From an uncultured Eubacteriaceae bacterium (lineage in GTDB: Bacteria; Bacillota; Clostridia; Lachnospirales; Lachnospiraceae), in assembly GCA_945938055.1 (NCBI GenBank), contig CAMEUH010000112.1:1-7908 (forward strand): 7,908 bases of DNA, in the 5' to 3' direction. The notes under the pieces are model-generated. The model was not told the DNA's origin and ran no database searches. It was given only the letters and a program-made list of their open reading frames with translations. Of this stretch, positions 1 to 6,235 are shown piece after piece; within the stretch, counting starts at the first letter, position 1; the number at the start of each line of letters is the position of its first letter. Position numbers and translations under genes: made by a program.

Positions 1-1874
1 GCCTTGCAGTTCTTGCGGTAAAACGCAATTCCAAGCTTTACAATTTTCTGACATCCATGCCTTCTAAGCCCCGTACAGTATTCCTTTGTCTCTATCTGGT
101 TCAGCGCATCCTCGGCTAAATCTTGCAGTTTCTCCCCGACCTCTTCCTCTTTGATTCCCATCTGTCTCAATGCCTTTAACTCGATTACATAACCCGGATT
201 ATAAAGATTATAAGGTTTTAACTGGATGTCATAGCGCCCCAGACCTTCCTCCCGGTTTGAAGTCACTTCATAATAATCGTTAAAAACTGCACTCATTCCC
301 AGAATTAATCCATGATAAAATCCTTCCGCTGCCACGTCATGACTGCTTACCGTATTAACAAGGAATTTCTGTAATTCCTTCTCTAATTTCTGTGAATCCC
401 CGGAAAATAGTGCCCGCTGAATTGCAATGGATGCTGACATCGGTACAATCTGCTTTAACTTTGCCAGAATTTCTTTTTCATAGGCAAGAGCAATTTCCCG
501 GTTCGGAATACATACCCAGCAGAAAGAATTTCCATCATGAAGCTTCTGCTCCGTCTGAACCGTAAGATAACCCGCCATCAGCAGGAAACTGAAAATGCTT
601 GCCGGATTATCATGAATCTCCGGATAGACTACTGCTGTATCAATATAGGCCTCCACCTGCCGCCCATTCATTAATTTTCGCATTTCATCCATAATTTCCG
701 GTGTGGCATCCTGAATAATCTCACCAATAATCTCATTACTTCCGGTTGCCTGCCAGAATGCCTTCGGAAAACAATCTGCATCCACATAATTTAGGACTGA
801 CCATGGATTAAAGATTTCTTTACCCCCAAAACGATATCCATCATACCATTCCATCACTTCAGGAAGTTTCTCATCCTGTCCGTAAGAATGAAGTAACTTC
901 TCCACTTCATCCAGCGTGAATCCAAAATACTCACTATAACGTTCTTCCAGAATTGAATTCACATTCAGATTATTTAGACCACTAAAAATACTTTCCTTTG
1001 CCACACGCAGAATACCTGTAAGAAAAGCCATAGTCAGATTATGGTTATCCTTTAGTCCTCCGGATAGAAAGTTTCTCATGAAGGAAATTACTTCCGCATA
1101 ATATCCATGCATATATCCCTGCTGAATCGGTGTGTCATACTCATCAATCAGAATCATCGGTGCCTCTCCATGATGCAGCTTCAGAAAATAAGACAGCTTT
1201 GCAAGTGTTGCCGGGAACAGCGCATCCTCAAGAGTTCCATTAATAACCTTCTCAAAAAAATCAATATCAACTTCTGACAATATCTGACTCTCTTCCAGAT
1301 AAAGATGACGTCTGTACTCTGCCTGAATAATCAGTTTAAGATTCAGAAAAGTATCCTTCCAGGTATTAAACTTAATATCCTTAAAGGTCAGATAAATTAC
1401 CGGATATTTTCCCTGCTCCTTACGATATCTGGCTCCCGCCTTCCATATCAGGGTATCCTTAAAATATACGGAAGTATCTTCCTCCCCCAATTCAAAAAAC
1501 ACTCTCAACATATCCATATTCAGAGACTTTCCAAATCTCCTTGGCCTTGTAAAAAGGGACACCAGAGGACGGTAATCCAGCAAATCCTTTATCAGAAGCG
1601 TCTTATCCACATAATAGTAATTCGTGACTGCATTACAAAAATCAGACACACCAATGGGAAGTGCTTTCCTTGTAAACTGATTTCCCGTTTTTTCATTTCT
1701 CATTTCCCACTTCCCGGCATTTCCCCTTTTCTCATATTCTGCATCCTCCGGAATCATCCAGCGATATCCCTCTTTTACCGCTCCCGGAATGAGTCCTTCC
1801 TTACACAGTGAATTCACTCTTCTCTTTGTAAGACTCCATTTCTCTGCAGCCTGTAATGATGTGAGATAATTCAT
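1..1874 (-). CDS. HTH-AAA ATPase-PD-(D/E)XK nuclease-like protein, 3' end cut by window edge
   Basis: My reverse-strand translation gives 624 uninterrupted codons to the left edge. Residues 1-45 resemble a MerR/excisionase-type helix-turn-helix (LTSLQAAEKWSLTKRRV, then GLIPGAVKEGYRWMIP). Residues 50-65 are a repetitive linker (RGNAGKWEMRNEKTGN). The AAA-ATPase-like domain (PF09820 type) follows: P-loop RPRRFGKS near 110-117, Walker B MILIDEYD near 240-247, and LTGILRVAKES near 285-295. The C-terminal part is a PDDEXK_9-like (PF08011) nuclease fold, with candidate catalytic D549 in GRYDIQL and E565/K567 in VIELKA. The reading ends in LGIAFYRKNCK, close to the usual family end, so few residues should be missing. 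The start ATG at 1874 has GAGAGGG about 10 bases upstream; an overlapping ATG at 1881 is out of frame and soon stops. Such proteins are abundant and lineage-expanded in gut Firmicutes and Bacteroidetes. Their function is not established; defence or mobile-element roles are speculation. Confidence 0.9.
   Translation of the reverse strand, partial: MNYLTSLQAAEKWSLTKRRVNSLCKEGLIPGAVKEGYRWMIPEDAEYEKRGNAGKWEMRNEKTGNQFTRKALPIGVSDFCNAVTNYYYVDKTLLIKDLLDYRPLVSLFTRPRRFGKSLNMDMLRVFFELGEEDTSVYFKDTLIWKAGARYRKEQGKYPVIYLTFKDIKFNTWKDTFLNLKLIIQAEYRRHLYLEESQILSEVDIDFFEKVINGTLEDALFPATLAKLSYFLKLHHGEAPMILIDEYDTPIQQGYMHGYYAEVISFMRNFLSGGLKDNHNLTMAFLTGILRVAKESIFSGLNNLNVNSILEERYSEYFGFTLDEVEKLLHSYGQDEKLPEVMEWYDGYRFGGKEIFNPWSVLNYVDADCFPKAFWQATGSNEIIGEIIQDATPEIMDEMRKLMNGRQVEAYIDTAVVYPEIHDNPASIFSFLLMAGYLTVQTEQKLHDGNSFCWVCIPNREIALAYEKEILAKLKQIVPMSASIAIQRALFSGDSQKLEKELQKFLVNTVSSHDVAAEGFYHGLILGMSAVFNDYYEVTSNREEGLGRYDIQLKPYNLYNPGYVIELKALRQMGIKEEEVGEKLQDLAEDALNQIETKEYCTGLRRHGCQKIVKLGIAFYRKNCK
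1680..1726. repeat. GGGAAAT-type short repeats inside the HTH-AAA gene linker
   Basis: On the minus strand this stretch reads as degenerate tandem units built on GGGAAAT or GGGAAGT. On the plus strand they appear as ATTTCCC at 1680, 1702 and 1719, with CTTCCCG at 1710. It encodes linker residues 50-65 between the helix-turn-helix and the ATPase domain. The 14-mer ATTTCTCATTTCCC at 1695-1708 recurs exactly in the gene's own upstream region at 1955-1968. The frame stays open throughout, so the repeats are tolerated as hydrophilic linker. Confidence 0.7.
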
Positions 1875-1917
1875 ATGCCATGCACCCTCTCTTAAAACAA
1901 GATCTTGCTTTAAGAAT

Positions 1918-1947
1918 ATTATATAACATTAACCGGGAAATATTCAA
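1918..1947 (-). promoter_or_regulatory. Sigma-A-like promoter for the HTH-AAA-nuclease gene
   Basis: On the minus strand there is a TTGAAT -35 box (1947-1942), an 18-base spacer and a perfect TATAAT -10 box (1923-1918). This predicts a start near 1911 and a leader of about 37 bases containing the GAGAGGG ribosome site. The -35 box lies between the two arms of an inverted repeat, CGGGAAAT (1934-1941) and ATTTCCCG (1962-1969), so a bound regulator could block it. The assignment rests on consensus matching only. Confidence 0.55.
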
Positions 1948-1988
1948 CTATTTTATTTCTCATTTCCCGTTTATTTCCCATTTTCCCC
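1934..1988. repeat. Cluster of GGGAAAT/ATTTCCC repeats in the divergent intergenic region
   Basis: The cluster holds CGGGAAAT at 1934-1941, ATTTCCCG at 1962-1969, ATTTCCCA at 1973-1980 and ATTTTCCCC at 1980-1988. The first two form an 8-bp inverted repeat with a 20-base gap. The second and third are direct copies 11 bases apart, about one helical turn. Position and spacing fit an operator array. The same motif repeats in the linker coding region of the adjacent gene, so shared low-complexity ancestry is an equally good explanation. Confidence 0.55.
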
Positions 1989-2019
1989 AGAAATAGCAAT
2001 TTATTTTCTTCTACAATTA

Positions 2020-2028
2020 TGTTATAAT
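2020..2028 (+). promoter_or_regulatory. Extended -10 promoter for the first glycosyltransferase gene
   Basis: TGTTATAAT matches the extended -10 form TGnTATAAT exactly. The -35 region about 17 bases upstream (TTTATT/TTATTT around 2000-2006) is weak, as is usual for extended -10 promoters. The predicted start near 2035 gives a leader of about 60 bases before the ATG at 2095. It diverges from the minus-strand promoter at 1918-1947, with the ATTTCCC repeats between the two. Confidence 0.55.
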
Positions 2029-2083
2029 AGCCTCAATTAAACCATTATTATGCCGTATGATACAGCCGGAACAAAACACTAAC

Positions 2084-2088
2084 AGGAG
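2084..2088 (+). promoter_or_regulatory. Ribosome binding site AGGAG
   Basis: AGGAG lies 6 bases before the ATG at 2095. It is a good Shine-Dalgarno match at good spacing and fixes that ATG as the start of the first glycosyltransferase gene. Confidence 0.8.
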
Positions 2089-2094
2089 TACACC

Positions 2095-3258
2095 ATGAAT
2101 ATACTCGTATTTGAACATAAAAATTTTGGAATTGAAGATTTGAAAGAAAGCTGCAAGAATCTTGGACATTCTGTTAAGGTTATTTCCACAGACCTGATTC
2201 TGGAGCGTTTCTGTGAAGAATTTGATCATCTTTTTGAACAGGAAATCTCTACCGTACACTATGATTTTGTCTTTACATTTAATTATAGTGTCGTTATTTC
2301 CCAGAACTGTAACCGGCATGGTATTAAATATGTATCATGGATTTATGACAGTCCGCTGGTCTCACTATATTCATATACCATCACAAATCCATGCAACTAC
2401 ATTTTTCTTTTTGACAGTGCACAATATCTGGAATTAAAAAACGGTGGAATCAATACCGTCTATTACATGCCGCTGGCAGTCAATGTAAAACGGCTGGATT
2501 CCATGAAGCCTTCCCCTCACATCCACGAAGTATTTGACAGTGAAATTTCCTTTGTGGGCTCCATGTATAACGAAAAGCATAACCTGTTTGAGCGTCTTAC
2601 CAATCTTTCTCCTTATACAAGCGGCTATCTGGATGCCATTATGCAGGCACAGCTTAAAGTCTACGGTGTAAATTTTATCGAGGATCTCTTAACTTCCAAT
2701 ATCCTCAATGATTTGCAGAAATCCGTTCCTTACCAGCCAAACCGAGACGGAATCGAAACCCCGGCTTATATCTACGCCAATTATTTTATTGCACGTAAAA
2801 TGGCGCAAATGGAGCGGCATGATTTACTCCAGGCGATATCAGCAAAACATCCTGTAAAACTTTACACCCATAACGCCACACCAGAACTTCCAAACGTACA
2901 GAACATGGGAGCAATTGATTTCTATGACAATATGCCTTATGTGTTTAAATGCAGCAAAATCAACCTGAATATCAGTCTGAGAAGCATTAAAAACGGAATC
3001 CCACTAAGGTGCATGGATATTCTGGGCGCCGGAGGTTTTCTGCTCAGTAATTTTCAATCAGACTTTCTGGAACATTTTGTACCAGATGAAGATTTCGTCT
3101 ATTTTGAATCCAAAGAGGATTTGCTGCAGAAATGTGATTATTACCTGGAGCATGAAGACAAACGTAAAGAAATTGCGCAGCGTGGATATGAAAAAGTAAA
3201 AGAATTCCATAGCTACGAAACGAGGCTGAACGAAATTCTGGAAATTGTCATGAATTAA
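2095..3258 (+). CDS. CgeB-like GT-B glycosyltransferase, subgroup A (387 aa)
   Basis: This is a predicted cytoplasmic glycosyltransferase with no signal peptide or membrane segment. The first ~130 residues are DUF3880-like: N-terminal beta strand MNILVFEH, FTFNYSVVIS (60-69), WIYDSP (82-87), FLFDS (104-108) and MPLAV (125-129). The DSEISFVGSMYNEK segment (148-161) marks the start of the second half. The C-terminal Glyco_trans_1_2-like domain has KINLNIS (288-294), GIPLRCMDILGAGGFLLSNF (301-320) and YYLEHEDKRKEIA (349-361). It is closest in the window to the protein at 6236-7420, with many identical blocks. Donor and acceptor are unknown; a surface-glycan or flagellin/spore-surface role is inference from the CgeB family. 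It has its own promoter and AGGAG site. Its stop codon overlaps that of the convergent neighbour. B. subtilis CgeB and YkvP are the named relatives I recall. Confidence 0.85.
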   Translation: MNILVFEHKNFGIEDLKESCKNLGHSVKVISTDLILERFCEEFDHLFEQEISTVHYDFVFTFNYSVVISQNCNRHGIKYVSWIYDSPLVSLYSYTITNPCNYIFLFDSAQYLELKNGGINTVYYMPLAVNVKRLDSMKPSPHIHEVFDSEISFVGSMYNEKHNLFERLTNLSPYTSGYLDAIMQAQLKVYGVNFIEDLLTSNILNDLQKSVPYQPNRDGIETPAYIYANYFIARKMAQMERHDLLQAISAKHPVKLYTHNATPELPNVQNMGAIDFYDNMPYVFKCSKINLNISLRSIKNGIPLRCMDILGAGGFLLSNFQSDFLEHFVPDEDFVYFESKEDLLQKCDYYLEHEDKRKEIAQRGYEKVKEFHSYETRLNEILEIVMN

Positions 3259-4400
3259 TAACGAAAAAGTTCCTCGATTTTTTTATCAAATCCAAACAAT
3301 CCCCGGACTTTTCTTTGACCATTTTCAGCAATTGTCTTTCTTAAATCATCATGGGCCAGATAATACATTGTCTTGCTGACAAGATCCTTCACATCCTCAT
3401 AAATCACCAAATCCACATCCGGCTCAAAATACGACAGCAGTTCCTGCTGATAATTGGTGATAAGAAAGCCTTTGCAACTAAGCACATCAAGTACCCGGAG
3501 GGGTATTCCGGTTCTTATGGTCTTAAGAGAGATATTCAGATTAATCTTAGCATTGGCAAAAACCGCCGGCATCTGAGAATAATAATCTACATATCCGTAA
3601 TTTTGCACACCGGGAATCGCAGAGCAATCACTCCCCGAATGAACATGAAGATTGCATCTTGAAGCCAAAAGAGAAAGTGCCATTCTTCTTTCCCGTCCCG
3701 TGACTTCACAGGCACACGCATATTCCATCTCTTCCTTACTTACGGTAAACTTATTATCCGATGCCTTACAATAGAACTGATTCAATCGTTCCATCCTGTC
3801 ATCATCAATCATCTGGTCCAAAATATACGCACCATACAGCCGGCTTTGAAAATTTACGATTCCTTCCATTTCGCCTCTTTCATACAATGGAAGTGGTCCC
3901 ATTAAATAATCATAATCTGACTCATATAGTTTTCCGACAAAAGCCACATCGCAGGAATACTTTGCGATATCCTTTGCAGAGCAGTCAAGAGCTTTCTTCC
4001 AAACAGATTCATCCGCTGCAAGCGGAAGGTGAAAAATGTTCTGATACCCCTGCTTTTTATAATACTCTGCCTGTCCTCCATCAAAGAAATAAATCCTGTT
4101 ACAGGAATAATTGAATGAGGAAATATCTCTAATGTGAATCGGTGAATCATATACCCATGAAATATAAAGAACCTTGTATTTTTCGCAAACTTTAGAGACA
4201 ACAGGGCAATAATTTACCGACAGAACCCTGTCATACTCTCCATCTGACAGCTTTTCCGAAAGTAACTTTTCAAGTTCCATCTCAGACTCCCAATCAGATG
4301 GAATCTTATATAAAACATCATACTCCATATTAAGTTTCTTTAACGCATTTTCCATTCCTCTTTGCATAAATGCGTTCCATTGCCAAAAAAGTATTTTCAT
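3255..4400 (-). CDS. CgeB-like GT-B glycosyltransferase, subgroup A (381 aa), second gene of a coupled operon
   Basis: This has the same architecture as the protein at 2095-3258: MKILFWQWN at the start, VNYCPVVS (62-69), SWVYDSP (81-87), YFFDGG (104-109), LPLAAD (125-130), DVAFVGKLYE (151-160), KINLNIS (285-291), GIPLRVLDVLSCKGFLITNY (298-317) and YYLAHDDLRKTIA (346-358). No transmembrane or signal segment is visible. Its ATG overlaps the TGA of the upstream 588-aa gene (ATGA at 4400-4397), and only a weak ribosome site (GTGAAGAA) precedes it, which suggests translational coupling. The middle region (about 160-245) is the most diverged from its paralogues and could carry acceptor specificity; that is inference. 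Its stop lies inside the stop region of the convergent plus-strand paralogue, with no terminator between. The family call is good; the substrate is unknown. Confidence 0.85.
   Translation of the reverse strand: MKILFWQWNAFMQRGMENALKKLNMEYDVLYKIPSDWESEMELEKLLSEKLSDGEYDRVLSVNYCPVVSKVCEKYKVLYISWVYDSPIHIRDISSFNYSCNRIYFFDGGQAEYYKKQGYQNIFHLPLAADESVWKKALDCSAKDIAKYSCDVAFVGKLYESDYDYLMGPLPLYERGEMEGIVNFQSRLYGAYILDQMIDDDRMERLNQFYCKASDNKFTVSKEEMEYACACEVTGRERRMALSLLASRCNLHVHSGSDCSAIPGVQNYGYVDYYSQMPAVFANAKINLNISLKTIRTGIPLRVLDVLSCKGFLITNYQQELLSYFEPDVDLVIYEDVKDLVSKTMYYLAHDDLRKTIAENGQRKVRGLFGFDKKIEELFRY
4397..4400 (-). promoter_or_regulatory. ATGA start/stop overlap, translational coupling site
   Basis: On the minus strand the TGA of the 588-aa glycosyltransferase and the ATG of the 381-aa one share the four bases ATGA. 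Such overlaps are a standard sign of coupled translation and co-transcription. The weak ribosome site upstream of the second gene fits. Confidence 0.75.
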
Positions 4401-6163
4401 GATTCTTCACACAATTCTAGAAGCTGCTTTGCCCTTCTTCTCCAAGAATGCTCCTTGCTTGCTTTTTGATATGCCCTTTTTGATATTTCATTCCTTAAGA
4501 CATCATTTTTTAGTAACCTATTTATTTTATCCGGCAGTTCATTAAGCTTATTTAATTCAAACAAAACGATTTCTTCATCCTGTTTAAAATTCTCTTTTAA
4601 ATATGTCGTTTCATCCGATAAACAAACTGCACCCGAGAGCATGATATTCGCAATCCGTTCGGTCATTCCGCCCTTATGCCATGTCATGACATTCAGTCCT
4701 ACTTTCGAATGGCCCCAAATCTGCAAGGATTCTTCGACAGAAACAGCCGCATGGATTATAAGATTTTCAGCACCTACGCCTTGATACTGCTTCCATGTAT
4801 CACCAAAAACATCCAGTTTAATACCAGCCTTGAGTATTGTCTCAACCACTGCATGCCGGAAATAATTGATAATCATCCGGCATACCGGATGCAAGAAATA
4901 CAGATACTGTCTAAAATCATCTTCATTAAGAGAAATACCGAATCTTTGAAGCATCTCTTCCAGTCCGGCTTCGAAGGTTTTATCGGGATGATTCATCAGA
5001 TAGTCAGCAAATTCCTTTTCAAATTGATCCATTTCCTCCGTTATAACCGGATTATATGCACCAATAAACACAACATCATATTCACGATTTTTATTATCGA
5101 CTAATCCTGCATCAATCCCTGCTGGCGGAAACTGTATCGCATTTTTTACATGTATGTATTTTTTCAGGTAATCCGCATAGTACATGTCCTGACATAATAT
5201 GTAATAATCATCTGTTAATGTATTAAATAATTGATTAAAAAAGGCAGGGTGATCAAACCACATCTGAAATTTTTTAGAATGCAGTTTTCGAAAAATATCC
5301 TTTTCCAAGACAGGTGCCTGAAATCCTATCACACCTTTATACAGCTGATTCTTTCCGCTACTGAATCCATCCATATCTCCATATTCGTGATTGGTTGTAA
5401 TCACCGCCTGTCCATATCGTAAAAGATTCTTAGCAAGTTCATCTGCAAAGCTCTTTAGTACCCCGTGACATGTATCATCACCCGAAATAATAAAAAATGG
5501 AGCTGTGTTTTTTGCAATCCTTTCGTACAATGCTTCATCATCCAAATACCGGTTTATCAGGCTGTTCAATTCCTTGATATCTCCCCGTTGCTCGGCATCT
5601 TTACAAAAATAAGTATATACTTTCTCCAGCAGTCCTTCTGCTTTAAGAAGGTTCATGTTATCCCTTAATAAGTATGCTGTGGTCTCATACTTTGCTGACC
5701 GCCCGGCATGTTCATCCAAACCGATACCTTGTGCAATGTCTTCCTCCGAATGCTCACCTGCGCTCACAGGAACAAAGAAGACCTTTCCGTTTTTTGCCGC
5801 CCTGACTAAAAATTCATAATCCGTTAATCCATTCAGCTTTTCATTGAAACATCCTGTTTTTTCAAACAGCTTTCTTTTGATGACCATTCCACAGATTTTC
5901 ATGTCCTGAGCAATCATGACCGTTACAAAATCTGCCTCATTCTCCGGCACATTCTCCCCAAATACCACCACATCATATTCTTTCAAAAACAAATTTTCTG
6001 AAAGAATACCTATGATTTCATTGCCATTCGTATCATTTTTATTGCATATGATGATTCTGTCTTCAACGGTATCCGCAATAAACTGATTCTTTACCGCCGC
6101 CGAATTTATTTCCTCATGACCTGCTTCAAAAAAACATATATTTTCCAATATATCTGCTCCCAT
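4397..6163 (-). CDS. CgeB-like GT-B glycosyltransferase, subgroup B, with N-terminal degenerate GT2-like segment (588 aa)
   Basis: Numbering is from the ATG at 6163. Residues 89-132 resemble the C-terminal end of a GT2 domain (GMVIKRKLFEKTGCFNEKL, then DYEFLVRAAKNGKVFFVP). The expected upstream nucleotide-binding DxD is not evident: the matching stretch reads YDVVVFGENVPEN (63-75). From about 222 a CgeB-like GT-B protein begins: FFIISGDDT, then MWFDHPAFF (301-309, the counterpart of W-YDSP in the paralogues), FPPAGID, VVFIGAY (364-370), LDVFGDTW (450-457), LNVMTWHKGGMTERIANIML (490-509) and CLSDETTYLKE. A GTG at 6172 would add three residues, but it has no ribosome site and would leave a leader of only about 11 bases from the predicted promoter, so ATG is preferred. 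It is first in a two-gene operon. The substrate is unknown; the GT2 part may be structural or acceptor-binding. Confidence 0.82.
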   Translation of the reverse strand: MGADILENICFFEAGHEEINSAAVKNQFIADTVEDRIIICNKNDTNGNEIIGILSENLFLKEYDVVVFGENVPENEADFVTVMIAQDMKICGMVIKRKLFEKTGCFNEKLNGLTDYEFLVRAAKNGKVFFVPVSAGEHSEEDIAQGIGLDEHAGRSAKYETTAYLLRDNMNLLKAEGLLEKVYTYFCKDAEQRGDIKELNSLINRYLDDEALYERIAKNTAPFFIISGDDTCHGVLKSFADELAKNLLRYGQAVITTNHEYGDMDGFSSGKNQLYKGVIGFQAPVLEKDIFRKLHSKKFQMWFDHPAFFNQLFNTLTDDYYILCQDMYYADYLKKYIHVKNAIQFPPAGIDAGLVDNKNREYDVVFIGAYNPVITEEMDQFEKEFADYLMNHPDKTFEAGLEEMLQRFGISLNEDDFRQYLYFLHPVCRMIINYFRHAVVETILKAGIKLDVFGDTWKQYQGVGAENLIIHAAVSVEESLQIWGHSKVGLNVMTWHKGGMTERIANIMLSGAVCLSDETTYLKENFKQDEEIVLFELNKLNELPDKINRLLKNDVLRNEISKRAYQKASKEHSWRRRAKQLLELCEES

Positions 6164-6164
6164 T

Positions 6165-6194
6165 TTAACCACTTTTATGATATTCTTATATTAT
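6165..6194 (+). promoter_or_regulatory. Possible promoter for the 394-aa glycosyltransferase
   Basis: TTAACC (6165-6170), an 18-base spacer and TATTAT (6189-6194) form a fair sigma-A-like match, with a -35 box of four of six and a -10 box of five of six. The -10 overlaps the -10 of the opposing promoter (6190-6195). In such AT-rich DNA a chance match is quite possible. Confidence 0.35.
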
Positions 6195-6218
6195 GAGATA
6201 TTTTTTTTGAATAGTCAA
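6190..6218 (-). promoter_or_regulatory. Sigma-A-like promoter for the 588-aa/381-aa glycosyltransferase operon
   Basis: On the minus strand: TTGACT -35 (6218-6213), a 17-base spacer and CATAAT -10 (6195-6190), each box five of six to consensus. Transcription would start near 6183, leaving about 20 bases before the ATG at 6163. The whole element sits in the 5' leader region of the divergent plus-strand gene. Confidence 0.6.
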
Positions 6219-6225
6219 TCATTTT

Positions 6226-6231
6226 AGGAGG
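6226..6231 (+). promoter_or_regulatory. Ribosome binding site AGGAGG
   Basis: A perfect AGGAGG (continuing AG) stands 4-5 bases before the ATG at 6236. It is the strongest ribosome site in the window and fixes that start. Confidence 0.85.
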
Positions 6232-6235
6232 AGCA

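Noticed and set aside
1305..1811. Plus-strand open frame of 168 codons
   Set aside because: It lies wholly opposite the HTH-AAA-nuclease gene, which has clear family motifs; the reading has no recognisable domain.
1934..1988. Short regular repeats as a CRISPR array
   Set aside because: The units are 7-9 bases, degenerate and unevenly spaced, with no spacers of constant length and no cas genes.
3261..3288. A-run and T-run around the convergent stops that could look like a terminator hairpin
   Set aside because: The stem would be only A-T pairs with almost no G-C, and the stretch codes for the C terminus of the minus-strand gene.
6170..6172. GTG at 6172 as start of the 588-aa glycosyltransferase
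   Set aside because: It has no ribosome site and would sit about 11 bases from the predicted transcription start; the ATG nine bases downstream fits better.
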